Assembly: GCA_948471035.1 (NCBI GenBank)
Contig: CAOKRC010000008.1
Location: forward strand, 1-54,806
From: an uncultured Clostridium sp.
GTDB lineage: Bacteria; Bacillota; Clostridia; TANB77; CAG-508
Reading direction: 5' to 3'
DNA length: 54,806 nucleotides
This document shows, one piece after another, positions 1 through 9,185 of this stretch (positions are counted from its first letter, which is position 1; each line of letters begins with the position of its first letter). The notes under the pieces are model-generated. The model ran no database searches. It was not told the origin of the DNA and worked only from the letters and a program-made list of their open reading frames with translations. A program made the translations under genes and the position numbers.

Positions 1-1
1 T

Positions 2-322
2 TTAACTCGTCTTGATGCTATGGAAGCTTCTTTAACTCGTCTTGATGCTATGGAAACTTCTTTAACTAAGTTACAGAATACGCAAGATGAAATGAAAGAT
101 GATATTAAAACTATAAAAAATAATATCAAAGACTTAAGGGATGATGTTGATACTGTTTATACCATTCAACAAGAAGATCATAAGCATTTACTAAAACATA
201 CAGATTTATTAAATGTTCATACCGAAAAATTAAATACTTTAATTTCTATCACTAACAATAATCAAGATGTACATACTGATTTTGATAAGCGAATATCAAA
301 ACTTGAACTTCTTATTAGTTAA
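2..322 (+). CDS. Coiled-coil protein, 5' truncated by window edge
   Basis: The reading frame is open from the first bases of the window to a TAA at 320-322, so the true start lies outside. The product is hydrophilic and strongly heptad-like, which indicates a coiled coil. The first 60 bases hold two near-identical 30-base units (encoding SLTRLDAMEA / SLTRLDAMET), an in-frame tandem repeat that probably continues upstream. It is followed by a strong bidirectional hairpin terminator. No family is recognised. Coiled-coil repeats of this kind occur in tail-fibre-like, mobilisation and structural proteins, but nothing here decides between them. Confidence 0.6.
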   Translation, partial: LTRLDAMEASLTRLDAMETSLTKLQNTQDEMKDDIKTIKNNIKDLRDDVDTVYTIQQEDHKHLLKHTDLLNVHTEKLNTLISITNNNQDVHTDFDKRISKLELLIS

Positions 323-335
323 TATTTCGTAAAAA

Positions 336-367
336 GATAAACACCAGTAAAATTGCTGGTGTTTATC
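336..367. terminator. Bidirectional intrinsic terminator
   Basis: A perfect 12-bp stem (GATAAACACCAG / CTGGTGTTTATC) is flanked by A-tract and T-tract. It serves the coiled-coil gene on the plus strand and the end of the pilus operon/ROK gene on the minus strand. Confidence 0.9.
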
Positions 368-371
368 TTTT

Positions 372-1283
372 TTATACTATATTTGTAGCACCTATAATGC
401 CTGCATCATTTTTATATGTAGCTATAAGTATTTTGGGGCAATTATCTCCAAATGCTATTTGATTTCGTCTTAATTTTTTCTCTAATTCTTCCAAGAATAT
501 GTTTTCGTAATATGCAAAACTTCCTCCTATCGATATTGATTCTGGTTCAAATAAATTAATTATATTAGATATTCCCATACTTAAATTTTGAATATATGTA
601 TCTAGTATATTCTTCATCTTTTCATCTTGCAAATTCTCAATAATAAAATTGTATAAATTTATTCCTGTTAATTCTTCATTAATATTATAATTTGCTGTTA
701 CTTCTCTTTTTAATGCACTAATTGAAGCATATTTTTCGAAGCATCCTTTTTTACCGCATTTACATTCTATTCCATCTTTTTTTATAGTTATATGGCCTAT
801 CTTAAATAAATCATTTTGAGTTGTACTTAGCAGTGTATCATTTATAAACGCTGCCCCTCCAATTCCTGTTCCTATTGTCAAGAATACACAATTTGAGTAT
901 TCTTTTAAACTTCCATACTTTTTTTCACAAATAGCGGCACATTTTGCATCATTCATTATATAGACTGGTATATTAAAATGTTGTTTTATACTTTCTTTTA
1001 TCTTTTCTCCTTCTATGAAGTTCAAGTTTGTAGATTTTCCAATTTTCCCATTTCGTAATGAAGATGGATAAGCAATACCAATAAATTTAATTTGATCCAT
1101 ACTTAAATTTTCTTCAAACAGAATTTCATTTATATATTCTATTATTGTATTGGTTATTGTAGTTTTTAAATCTATCCTCTCTTTTTTTAGTAAGTCTTTT
1201 TCTTTTTTTATTATCACAGTTCCTCTTTCATTGACCAATCCAACTCCAATATGGCTTCCACCAATATCTACTCCAATTCTCAT
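372..1283 (-). CDS. ROK-family sugar kinase (glucokinase-like)
   Basis: A cytoplasmic ATP-dependent sugar kinase of the ROK family. The N-terminus has the phosphate-binding motif (RIGVDIGGSHIGVG). The middle has GTGIGGAAF, and the ROK zinc-binding signature CKCGKKGCFEKYAS is visible near residue 180. Length (about 303 residues) is normal for the family. I chose the ATG at 1283, four bases after an AGGAGG; the longer frame from 1298 would overlap that ribosome binding site. The gene is the last of the minus-strand run behind pilC, about 85 bases downstream, and ends at the bidirectional terminator. The substrate cannot be read from sequence; glucose or an N-acetyl-hexosamine are the usual choices. 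It contains no in-frame CGG. Confidence 0.88.
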   Translation of the reverse strand: MRIGVDIGGSHIGVGLVNERGTVIIKKEKDLLKKERIDLKTTITNTIIEYINEILFEENLSMDQIKFIGIAYPSSLRNGKIGKSTNLNFIEGEKIKESIKQHFNIPVYIMNDAKCAAICEKKYGSLKEYSNCVFLTIGTGIGGAAFINDTLLSTTQNDLFKIGHITIKKDGIECKCGKKGCFEKYASISALKREVTANYNINEELTGINLYNFIIENLQDEKMKNILDTYIQNLSMGISNIINLFEPESISIGGSFAYYENIFLEELEKKLRRNQIAFGDNCPKILIATYKNDAGIIGATNIV

Positions 1284-1368
1284 ATTTCCTCCTAACAAAA
1301 TAAAAACGAAAAGTTTAAATAAATTTTATTTTCACTATCACTTTTCGCTTTATTCTATCTACTTTTAA

Positions 1369-2721
1369 TTAATATTCTGCTGCTGAAAATAGGAATGTAC
1401 CCATATATACTTGTAAACATGGTACAAGTACTACTAATACGAAGAATATTAAGACTGCACCAACAATACTATATACAACTTGTGGTAATACTTGCATAAT
1501 TTTATCCATTATATTGTTAATGTCTATTTCCATATATTCTACTAATTTTTCCATCATTTCGGCTAAATCTGTTTGCATACCTATCTTTAACATTTCTGTA
1601 ATCATAGAAGAGGCAAGTCCTGATTTCTCAAATGGTTCTATCCAACTCTCTCCAATTAATATATTATTAATTGATGTTTCAATTAATGATAACATAACGT
1701 AATTCTTAGATATTCCTTTACTTACTTCTAATGCTTCTTGTATTCTCATACCATTGTTTAAGTTTAAAAGCATAGCTTTTACAAGTCTTGAAAAATCTAA
1801 AGAAAATATTAGTTCTCCAAATATAGGCATTGTATATTTAAAATAATCAAAATTGTATTTTCCTTTTGGTGTCCTTATATACATTATTATACCAATTACA
1901 ATACCAGCTATTATTGTAGTTGGTATATACCAAAACTGAATTAGTATATTTAAGAAATCTTTAAACCATAATGTTACTGTTGGTAATGTATCTGTAGTTC
2001 CTACAGCATCAAAAACATCTTGAATTGCAGGAATTGCAAATAATGTTCCAACTACTAACATAACAAGTAATAATACAAGTTGTACAATGTTTGGTATTAA
2101 TATGTTTTTTAATTTTTTATTCAAATCTGCTGAATTATCTAAATATTTTACTGCTTGTTGTAATGAATTTGTAAGTGAACCCGATAATTCTCCTACACGT
2201 ATCATATTTATATATATATATGGAAATACGTCTTCATAGTATTCCATTGTTGTATACATATTTTCTCCCGCTTCTACACCTGCTAATATATCTTCTAATA
2301 TCCCTTTAAATATATAGTTTTCTGTACTTCCAATTATTGTTTGTAAAGCATGAATATTATTGAAGTTTGCTTTTTTTAATAAATAAAAGTTTTGAGTAAA
2401 TATGACTAAATCTCTTGTTGTTATTCTTTCTGTTTTAGCTAGAGCATTATTAATTTTTTGTATATATGTTTCTCTATTCTTTTCTCTATCCTTTATAATA
2501 CTAGATGTATTAACATTTTTCATAATGTCTTCTATATCTTTAATATTTCTTTTGTTTGTTTTTACTGGTTTTTTAGTTATTGCTATTTGTTCTGCAATAC
2601 TTATTGGTGTTAAATTATTTCTTTTTAGTTTTTTTATTACTGCACTTCTATTGTTTTCTTCTATTCTATTACTAACAATAACACCATTTGGAGTTAATGC
2701 TCTATATCTATATACTGCCAT
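1369..2721 (-). CDS. pilC: Type IV pilus inner-membrane platform protein PilC
   Basis: Polytopic membrane protein of the GspF/PilC family, which forms the platform on which the PilB and PilT motors act. The start MAVYRYRALTPNGVIVSNR is typical of the family. After a charged segment of about 100 residues come two copies of the T2SSF domain (roughly residues 100-230 and 300-430), with membrane segments near residues 205-230, 255-285 and 415-440. About 450 residues, slightly longer than usual because of the N-terminal linker. It lies 48 bases downstream of pilT in the same operon. Confidence 0.93.
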   Translation of the reverse strand: MAVYRYRALTPNGVIVSNRIEENNRSAVIKKLKRNNLTPISIAEQIAITKKPVKTNKRNIKDIEDIMKNVNTSSIIKDREKNRETYIQKINNALAKTERITTRDLVIFTQNFYLLKKANFNNIHALQTIIGSTENYIFKGILEDILAGVEAGENMYTTMEYYEDVFPYIYINMIRVGELSGSLTNSLQQAVKYLDNSADLNKKLKNILIPNIVQLVLLLVMLVVGTLFAIPAIQDVFDAVGTTDTLPTVTLWFKDFLNILIQFWYIPTTIIAGIVIGIIMYIRTPKGKYNFDYFKYTMPIFGELIFSLDFSRLVKAMLLNLNNGMRIQEALEVSKGISKNYVMLSLIETSINNILIGESWIEPFEKSGLASSMITEMLKIGMQTDLAEMMEKLVEYMEIDINNIMDKIMQVLPQVVYSIVGAVLIFFVLVVLVPCLQVYMGTFLFSAAEY

Positions 2722-2769
2722 TATAATTCTCCTTTATTTTATTTAGTTTTTTTATGGTTACCTATAACC

Positions 2770-3870
2770 CTATTTATTCTTCTTAATCCTTAATTGCATT
2801 ATCGTTCTATTTAGTGTTTCTATATTTTTTTCTTCTATTTGGGCTTTTGCTTGTTCTAGTGTAATTTTTTCATCTACAAATAGTTCTGCAATTGAATTTA
2901 TTAGTCCTATACTTCCTTTTTCTAAATTACTTTGAATTGCATCTTCTATTTCTGATACACTTATTTTATCTTTTCTTATTAGTCCTGCTACAATGTTATC
3001 TACTACCATTACCTCTGGAACAAGTACTAGCTTTCCATCTGTTCCTTTTAATAATCTTTGTGAAATTACTAATTTTAATAGTGATGAAATCAAGTATTTA
3101 ACTGTTGGTTGATCGCTTATATCATAAAAATTTATCATTCTATCTATTGTTTCTGCACACGATTTTGTATGAAGCGTTCCTATTACTAAATGCCCTGATT
3201 CTGCTGTTTCTATCGCTGCTTCCATTGTTTCTTTATCCCTAATTTCTCCTACTACTACTATATCGCAATCTTCTCTTAATGAGTTTTTTACACCATCACT
3301 ATAACTTAAAGAGTCTCCACCTACCCCTACTTCTTTTTGTACTATTACTGATTTCTTTGAATGATGCTTAAATTCTACTGGACTTTCTAATGTTAAGATT
3401 TTTTTATTTTGTGTTTCATTTATTTCATTTATTAGAGCATTTAATGTTGTGGTTTTACCAGAGTTTGTTTTTCCTGTAACTAACATTAATCCTTGAGGTT
3501 GGAATGTCATTCTTCTTACAACGTCTGGAACTCCTAATTCCTCAAATTTTGGTAATTCATTTTTTATGATTCTTAATGTAAAAAGTGGTATTTCTTCTGA
3601 TAATGAAATATTTACCCTAAAACGTTTATCTGCATATTCTAAAAAAGTATCTAATTTCTTTGTTTTTTGAAATACATTGTCTTTATCTATATTTCCTCTA
3701 ACTAAGTAATCATATATTTCATTCATATCTTCTGGCGTTAAAACATCTACATCTTCTACTTCTACTAAGTCTCTTATAATTCTTAGCATTGGTTTTATAC
3801 CACATATAAAATGTATATCTGATGCATCTTTTTCAATTGCATAATCTAATATTTTTTCTATTTGTATCAT
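2770..3870 (-). CDS. pilT: Type IV pilus retraction ATPase PilT
   Basis: Hexameric secretion-type ATPase that depolymerises the pilus. Visible motifs are the Walker A (VTGKTNSGKTTT, about residue 133), the Asp box, the Walker B region (DIVVVGEIRDKETMEAAIETA) and the His box (GHLVIGTLHT). The N-terminus (EKDASDIHFICGIKPMLRI) is the classic PilT PAS-like start. Length of 366 residues is normal. It sits 21 bases downstream of pilB and 48 bases upstream of pilC, so extension and retraction motors are co-transcribed, which supports a dynamic, twitching-type pilus. Confidence 0.95.
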   Translation of the reverse strand: MIQIEKILDYAIEKDASDIHFICGIKPMLRIIRDLVEVEDVDVLTPEDMNEIYDYLVRGNIDKDNVFQKTKKLDTFLEYADKRFRVNISLSEEIPLFTLRIIKNELPKFEELGVPDVVRRMTFQPQGLMLVTGKTNSGKTTTLNALINEINETQNKKILTLESPVEFKHHSKKSVIVQKEVGVGGDSLSYSDGVKNSLREDCDIVVVGEIRDKETMEAAIETAESGHLVIGTLHTKSCAETIDRMINFYDISDQPTVKYLISSLLKLVISQRLLKGTDGKLVLVPEVMVVDNIVAGLIRKDKISVSEIEDAIQSNLEKGSIGLINSIAELFVDEKITLEQAKAQIEEKNIETLNRTIMQLRIKKNK

Positions 3871-3891
3871 TAGTATTTTCCCTCCTATGGA

Positions 3892-5511
3892 TTAAAATAT
3901 TACTAATTTTTTATTTAATTCTTGTAATGTAGTAACTCCATTTAGTACTTTATTTAATCCGTCTATCACTAAAGGTTTATATGTTCCTTTTAATGCTTCT
4001 TCTTTTATTTTTATTGTTGATGAGTCGTTGATTATTAGTTCTCTTATGGCATCATCAATTATTAATATTTCAAATATACCTATTCTATCATAATATCCTG
4101 AATGGTTACAATGTTCACATCCTACTGCATCATATGTAGTTTTTCCCATGACCTCAAACTCTACACCATATTTTCTTCCTATGTTTGTTATTATATTTCT
4201 TTCTTCTTCTGTAAAAATCCTTGGTCTTGCACAATGTGGACAAACTCTTCTAATTAATCTTTGTGATACAGTTGTAGCAAGTGTGCTTGCTATATCATAA
4301 TTTGATATTCCCATTTTTCTTAGTCTTGTTATTACTTCTATACTATCTATTGTATGTATTGTTGAAAGTACGTAGTGACCTGTTTGTCCTGCTTGCATTG
4401 CAATTTCAGCAGTTTCGGCATCTCTTATTTCTCCTACTAAAATTATGTCTGGGTCTTGTCTTAATACTGTTCTTAATGAATCTAAAAATGTTGTTTTTGC
4501 ATCTATTTCTACTTGGTTTAAACCAGGTATCCTAATTTCAACAGGATCTTCTATTGTTGTTACATTTATGCTAGGTTGGTTTAAATAGTCAACTATGCTA
4601 TATAATGTTGTTGTTTTTCCCTCTCCTGTTGGTGCTGCCATTATTGTTATACTATTTTTCTTATTAAAACTTTTATTTACTAATTCTTCATTATTAGGAA
4701 AACCTAAATCGAAAAGTCTTTTTACATCTGCATTTTTCTTTAATAGCCTTAATACAAATTTTTCTCCATATACATTTGGTTGTGAAGATACACGTATATT
4801 GTAATCAGGATATACTAAAATCCTACCATCTTGTGCTTCTTGTCTTTCTTGATGCATATTAGATATTGCTTTTAATCTACCTATAATTTGTGCCTGTTTT
4901 TCTTTTTCTATATTTGCAACTGTGTATAATTCTCCATCTATTCTATAACGAATTCTTAAGGCATCATCCATTGGTTCAAAATGTATATCACTCGCTCTTT
5001 TATCCATTGCTTTTTTTATGACTGTATCTATCATTCCTGTTATATCACTGGTTGATTTTATATCATTTTGGCTATTTCCCTCTAATGATTTTAAGATTTC
5101 TTCTATATTACTTTCAAATGTAATATATTTATCCATTACTAGACCTTTGTTTAATAATAATAATCTAATTGTTTCTACTGTTCGCCTATTTGCAGTATCT
5201 GCAAAACATACTTTTATTCTTCCATTTTCTATATCAAATGGTATAGCTTTGTTTTGTCTTAAAATGTCTGCTCCTATATAATCTTGTATATTTATTTTTA
5301 TATCTCTTTTATTTAACAGCATTGCTTTTTCATCTAATATTTCTCCTATTGCTTTTATTAGAGTATATGAATCTGTTACTTGTAAGATATTTAATATATC
5401 TCCCATTTTTTTATTTGGATGCATTTTTTGATATTCTAATGCTTTTCCAATGTCACCTTCTGTTATTATTCCTCTTCTAACTAATTCAATTCCTATTGGT
5501 TGTCTTGACAT
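3892..5511 (-). CDS. pilB: Type IV pilus assembly ATPase PilB
   Basis: Motor that powers pilus extension. The N-terminal T2SSE_N domain (residues 1-150) precedes the ATPase core with Walker A APTGEGKTTTLYS (about residue 293), the Walker B region DPDIILVGEIRDAETAEIA and the His-box STIHTIDS. A four-cysteine zinc module (CPHCARPR and CEHCNHSGYYDR, about residues 425-475) is intact, as in PilB/GspE. 539 residues, near the normal length. An AGGAGG lies just upstream of the ATG at 5511. It is preceded by the minor pilin genes and followed by pilT. Confidence 0.95.
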   Translation of the reverse strand: MSRQPIGIELVRRGIITEGDIGKALEYQKMHPNKKMGDILNILQVTDSYTLIKAIGEILDEKAMLLNKRDIKINIQDYIGADILRQNKAIPFDIENGRIKVCFADTANRRTVETIRLLLLNKGLVMDKYITFESNIEEILKSLEGNSQNDIKSTSDITGMIDTVIKKAMDKRASDIHFEPMDDALRIRYRIDGELYTVANIEKEKQAQIIGRLKAISNMHQERQEAQDGRILVYPDYNIRVSSQPNVYGEKFVLRLLKKNADVKRLFDLGFPNNEELVNKSFNKKNSITIMAAPTGEGKTTTLYSIVDYLNQPSINVTTIEDPVEIRIPGLNQVEIDAKTTFLDSLRTVLRQDPDIILVGEIRDAETAEIAMQAGQTGHYVLSTIHTIDSIEVITRLRKMGISNYDIASTLATTVSQRLIRRVCPHCARPRIFTEEERNIITNIGRKYGVEFEVMGKTTYDAVGCEHCNHSGYYDRIGIFEILIIDDAIRELIINDSSTIKIKEEALKGTYKPLVIDGLNKVLNGVTTLQELNKKLVIF

Positions 5512-5602
5512 ATAGATTTCCTCCTTTGTTCTTTAGTACTAATTCTATTATACAATATCTTTTCTTTTTTTGATATATTTTTTGTTCTTTTGGCATAAAT
5601 TA

Positions 5603-6022
5603 CTAATCCATTACATATTTCGTCGTTTTTGTATATTCTAAATTTTCTCCTATTGTAATTAATACTGTTATTACTTTTTTAGAATCTATCTCTTCTACAG
5701 AAAATTTTAAATCTTTTATATTTTCACTAATTTTGCTACTATTCATGTATATTCCATTATCTTGAAATGTGAATGTATTACCTGATAAGAATGTAATGGC
5801 TTTTTCATTTACTCCGATAATATCATTGTTATTGCTTTTTACTTCTTGTAAGAAATACATATTAAACTTTGTAATTTCTGCTATATTATTGCTACTATCT
5901 TCTAAATTAATTACATTTGTATAAAAGAAAGATGTAATAGTTGCAATAATACCTATTACAATTAACATGGCAATTACATATATAATTAGGCTTGTGGTTG
6001 TGACACCTCTAGATGATTTCAT
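5603..6022 (-). CDS. Type IV pilin-like minor pilin, no Glu5
   Basis: Short secreted protein with a type III-signal leader (MKSSRG) followed by VTTTSLIIYVIAMLIVIGII, a typical prepilin hydrophobic stretch after the Gly cleavage site. Position 5 of the predicted mature protein is Ser, not the Glu that most pilins use for assembly. Such minor pilins (GspK/PilX-like) are thought to sit at the pilus tip. The 139-residue product has a small C-terminal globular part with no recognised fold. It lies between another pilin and pilB in the operon. Confidence 0.75.
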   Translation of the reverse strand: MKSSRGVTTTSLIIYVIAMLIVIGIIATITSFFYTNVINLEDSSNNIAEITKFNMYFLQEVKSNNNDIIGVNEKAITFLSGNTFTFQDNGIYMNSSKISENIKDLKFSVEEIDSKKVITVLITIGENLEYTKTTKYVMD

Positions 6023-6057
6023 TGCTACTCTCCTTACTTTCTTTTTTAATAATACAA

Positions 6058-6484
6058 TTATTTTTTTATTATCAATCTACTAATTTCAATTTTTTCTTGT
6101 TTATTACTTACTGTATATTCTACTGTAACAGTTAAGATTTTTATTAAATCTTTTTTATCTTCATTTCCCTCTATCTCATCATATCTTTTTAATGTAGCTG
6201 TAACAGAATATCCGGTTTTGGATTATTCCATTATCCTTTAGTGTTTGTATTAATGTATTTACTGTATCTTGGCTTGTTTCTTCATATTTCATCATTTCTA
6301 CATTTTCTATAACATCTATTATTATATTTGTTGCTATAGTCTTTCTGTTTTTTGACTGGGCACTTACATAATAATTATAAAAAGCACTAGTTATTATTGT
6401 TGTAAATATTATTATTATCGCTATAGAAATAATTATTTCAGCCGTTGTAAAACCTTTATTATCTGTATATTTATATATTTTCAA
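6058..6484 (-). CDS. Type IV prepilin, read through one CGG +1 shift
   Basis: Prepilin with leader KIYKYTDNKG and mature start FTTAEIIISIAIIIIFTTII, containing the conserved Glu5. I prefer a TTG start at 6484, preceded by AAAGAAAGGA; an upstream frame to 6586 only runs through a REP-like palindrome. The 0 frame reaches CGG at codon 91 (6214-6212) and would stop 11 codons later. Skipping the C gives Gly and a sensible C-terminus of about 50 further residues (GYSVTATLKRYDEIEGNEDK and so on) ending at TAA 6058-6060. It is co-directional with, and 35 bases upstream of, the next pilin. Confidence 0.7.
6211..6214 (-). other. In-frame CGGA, +1 recoding site 1 (pilin)
   Basis: Codons read AAC CGG; skipping C gives AAC GGA (Asn-Gly) and continues the pilin to 6058. 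Unshifted, translation ends at 6179. Confidence 0.75.
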
Positions 6485-6561
6485 GATTGACTTAATTCCT
6501 TTCTTTAAATTTGAAGAATTTTGTACTCTTAATTTTTCACTTTTTATATTAGATTCATCTA

Positions 6562-6764
6562 TCCCATAAGGGCAAAAACAAGGCATGCCGCTACACCTCT
6601 TTGCATTGGATTTATTTATTCTTTAGATGGTATGGTGCTTTTACATTCTAGTCCTTTTTGTCTATTTTATCTTGGGCAGACTTTAGAACCTGCCCATACA
6701 CCTCTTTGCGTTAATTTTATTTTTTGTCTTATTTCTTCGGATCGACGAGGGTGTTGACCTCTAC
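6562..6764. repeat. Three REP-like short palindromes
   Basis: This 200-base gap between pilD and the pilins holds three GC-rich imperfect palindromes (about 6562-6594, 6672-6700 and 6738-6764), each ending in a CTAC-type motif. They belong to the same family as copies at 19.6, 19.7, 32.05, 39.0-39.16 and 43.8 kb. The last one overlaps the stop region of pilD. Confidence 0.65.
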
Positions 6765-7570
6765 ATAATCATATAATTAATGATAAAATTCATAATTATA
6801 ACAACTATAATGCTTGATATGCATAAATAGAATGCTATTGGTGAGGTTTTATTTTCTTGTACTATTTTTGATTTTTCTGTTTTAAAAAACTGTATTATAT
6901 TTTTAATTCCAATTGATAATATAGCTAAAATTACTGTGCATATTGTGTAGTATACTCCTGTACATATTAGTATATAAAGTATTAATATTAATATTTGTAT
7001 CCAATAATTATAGTTCAATTTTTTCTTTAACAATTTTGTATCAAAAAATAATAATATTATCATGAAACTTAAATATATAACATATTCATATACATTTGTT
7101 TTAATTAGTGTATATGAATATATCATATATACCAATGAAACAAAAACTCCATAAATTAATACAGATTTTTGTATTATTCCTTTTTCTTTTTCAATTCCAG
7201 CAAGTATGAATAAACTAGAAAAATATAAAATTGCTATTATAAAATAAAGTATTGTATTAAGATTTAAGTTGTAAACATCTATATTTAGAGAAATACTAAA
7301 TAAAACAAAGACTATTCCTGTTAATATTTCAAATAGAAAATAACGGATACCTATTGGATTCTTACAATATCTACATTTTCCTTTTAAGAATATATAACTA
7401 AATACTGGCACTAAATCTAAAATTCCTAATTTATGGTTACAATTAGGGCAATATGAATGTTTATGTGTTATATCTTCTTTTTTAGGAAGTCTATATGTAG
7501 CAAGTGTAAAAAAACTACCAAAATATATTCCTAGTATAAATATTATAATTAATAGTACAGTTTGTAGCAT
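6761..7570 (-). CDS. pilD: Prepilin peptidase PilD-like (A24 family)
   Basis: Integral membrane protein expected to cleave and N-methylate prepilins. The N-terminal domain shows FGSFFTLATYRLP and the two zinc-binding CxxC pairs (CPNCNHKLG, CRYCKNPIG) spaced as in PilD, followed by PIGIRYFLFEILTG. The remainder is about six membrane segments. The usual catalytic aspartates are not obvious: the first aspartate region reads LAGIEKEKGIIQ and no GxGD is visible near the end. 269 residues, normal length. It lies between the major pilin and minor pilin genes, so its role is well supported by context even if the active site is divergent. Confidence 0.82.
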   Translation of the reverse strand: MLQTVLLIIIFILGIYFGSFFTLATYRLPKKEDITHKHSYCPNCNHKLGILDLVPVFSYIFLKGKCRYCKNPIGIRYFLFEILTGIVFVLFSISLNIDVYNLNLNTILYFIIAILYFSSLFILAGIEKEKGIIQKSVLIYGVFVSLVYMIYSYTLIKTNVYEYVIYLSFMIILLFFDTKLLKKKLNYNYWIQILILILYILICTGVYYTICTVILAILSIGIKNIIQFFKTEKSKIVQENKTSPIAFYLCISSIIVVIIMNFIINYMIM

Positions 7571-7719
7571 GTTTTCCTCTTTTCTTATTATATATTAAAC
7601 ATTTCTTTCTTAAAAGAACTTATCCTAGGAAAGGTCTCTTTATTTAATGAAGCTGTTAACATAACTAACTGTAGGTTCTTAAAACATATTCGTTTTTATA
7701 TTTTCCTATTTCTTTTAAG

Positions 7720-7756
7720 CTAAATGGCATATACATAAACTGCATATGCCATTTAG
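7720..7756 (-). terminator. Hairpin after the major pilin gene
   Basis: A long stem (CTAAATGGCATAT pairing with ATATGCCATTTAG) lies directly downstream of the small pilin gene and upstream of pilD. It probably lowers read-through and raises the ratio of pilin to machinery transcripts. Confidence 0.65.
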
Positions 7757-7771
7757 TTAGTAATTTGTTAA

Positions 7772-7987
7772 TTATTCTGCATAATTTCTAACATATTGAT
7801 CTAAATCATTTACAAGGTTTTTCTCTTTATTTGCTTCATTTACATAGTTTTTAGCAGCTCCTTCAGCTGTTTTAAATAATCCATTTTCTCCTAAAGTTAA
7901 TGAAATTGTTACCCCTGCTAATATTAATAGTATTATTATTGTGATTACTAATGCTATTAATGTAATACCTTTTTGTCCTTTTAACAT
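7772..7987 (-). CDS. Small type IV pilin, probable major pilin
   Basis: 71-residue prepilin: leader MLKGQKG, then ITLIALVITIIILLILAGVT, and a short polar tail. This compact form, with ITLIALVITI in place of the FTLIE start, is common in low-GC gut Clostridia; position 5 is Ala instead of Glu. A strong AGGAGG lies nine bases from the ATG. Placement after pilO/pilP and before a hairpin terminator fits a highly expressed structural subunit. Confidence 0.8.
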   Translation of the reverse strand: MLKGQKGITLIALVITIIILLILAGVTISLTLGENGLFKTAEGAAKNYVNEANKEKNLVNDLDQYVRNYAE

Positions 7988-8049
7988 AAAAAATTCCTCC
8001 TTAAAATATTTTTCTTTTGATATATCTATATAAATAAATATAACCCAAA

Positions 8050-8478
8050 TTATTTTGTTCCAGTTTGTGGTAAATAATTACCTACAGAATTGGAATTTTT
8101 AGTACTTACTGTATTGTTTTTACTTGTAGTATTGTTTTTTGTGGTATTTCCTGAAGTAGTATTTGTAGTATTTTCTACACTATTCCCTACAGTATCTTGT
8201 GAAAAAGGATTTACTTTTCCTTTTTGATAATCTTTTGATTTTTCAGCATTTTTTAAATCTGTTCCATCTATTTCATATATAATTTGTGCTTCACCATCCT
8301 GAATATCATTAACATTTTTTTCTAATTCTTCTTTAATATTATTGGGTACTTGATATTGTTCAATTTTTGGAACAATTTTACTTGTTGGTATATAGTCATA
8401 TAAAAATACGCCTAATACCAAAATAATTGCTAACAATAACAAAAGTACAATAATTATTTCTTTGATAATTGACTTCAC
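8050..8478 (-). CDS. PilP-like membrane protein with terminal LPQTG
   Basis: 142-residue bitopic protein: one N-terminal membrane segment (IIIVLLLLLAIILVLGVFLY), then an exported domain and a Thr/Asn/Ser-rich tail. The start is a GTG at 8478, nine bases after GGAGGA; the longer frame from 8592 overlaps pilO. Position after pilM/N and pilO is that of pilP, but sequence similarity to PilP is not evident. The last residues are NYLPQTGTK, an LPXTG-like string with no hydrophobic tail behind it, so it is unlikely to be a classical sortase substrate. Confidence 0.65.
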   Translation of the reverse strand: MKSIIKEIIIVLLLLLAIILVLGVFLYDYIPTSKIVPKIEQYQVPNNIKEELEKNVNDIQDGEAQIIYEIDGTDLKNAEKSKDYQKGKVNPFSQDTVGNSVENTTNTTSGNTTKNNTTSKNNTVSTKNSNSVGNYLPQTGTK

Positions 8479-8506
8479 CCTAAAATATCCTCCTTTTAAT
8501 CTAAAG

Positions 8507-9167
8507 TTATTGGGCAGTATTAGTATTAACTGTATTTGTATTAGTACTTGTATTACTACTTGATGCTCTATTAACTGCATCAATTTTAACATTTAGTGCT
8601 TTTACATTGAAAGTTGCTTGTAAAGTTTCTGTATCACCTGTTGTAGGTAATAATTTAAAGCTTTCAATTCTAAAATTTAGTGAAGAATCATTTTCAATTG
8701 CTGCTACAAATTCAGATATTGAAACATAACTTCCTGTAATAGTAAAATACATATCATATTCGCCTGATATTCCACTTGATGCTTGTCTTAATTCATATCT
8801 TAAATTAATTCCTTTATCTTTAGCATAATTTCCTATAACTGTTTGTAAAAATTCTGTTTCATACGGCCTTGTTATTCTAGCTTCTGCAATATCATCACTT
8901 GAACTATTTAGTACTTTATCATTGTACTCCTCTTTTGCTATTTCCAATTGTTTTGCACTTTCATTTAATTCTAATATTGCTTTTGGTTCGTCAACACTGG
9001 TTAATATACTTACTTGTTCTAATGAAGTATCTAAATCGCTATTTTTTTGTTTTATCCCGTTCAATTGACAAAATATCTATTCCTAATATATTAAGCCCTT
9101 TAAATATTACCAAATATCCAACTGCTAATAATAAAACAATTAATATGGATATTAAAATTTTTCTCAT
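8507..9167 (-). CDS. pilO: PilO-like pilus alignment protein, one CGG +1 shift
   Basis: Bitopic membrane protein that links the cytoplasmic PilM ring to the pilus channel. From ATG 9167 (GGAG about ten bases upstream) a membrane segment MRKILISILIVLLLAVGYLV leads to CGG at codon 37; unshifted it would stop after six codons. Skipping the C joins it to a coiled coil (SIEGIKQKNSDLDTSLEQV) and the PilO ferredoxin-like domain (YDMYFTITGSYVSISEFVAA), about 219 residues in all. This is the usual size and layout of PilO, and it sits in the pilM-N-O order. Confidence 0.8.
9056..9059 (-). other. In-frame CGGG, +1 recoding site 2 (pilO)
   Basis: GAA CGG GAT becomes GAA GGG ATA when C is skipped (Glu-Gly-Ile). 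It joins the membrane anchor to the coiled coil of PilO. Confidence 0.8.
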
Positions 9168-9185
9168 AGCATGTTTTCTCCTTTA

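Noticed and set aside
6485-6586. N-terminal extension of the pilin from 6586 (MPCFCPYG...)
   Set aside because: It runs through a REP-like palindrome and gives an implausible leader; the TTG at 6484 gives a normal prepilin leader with a ribosome binding site.
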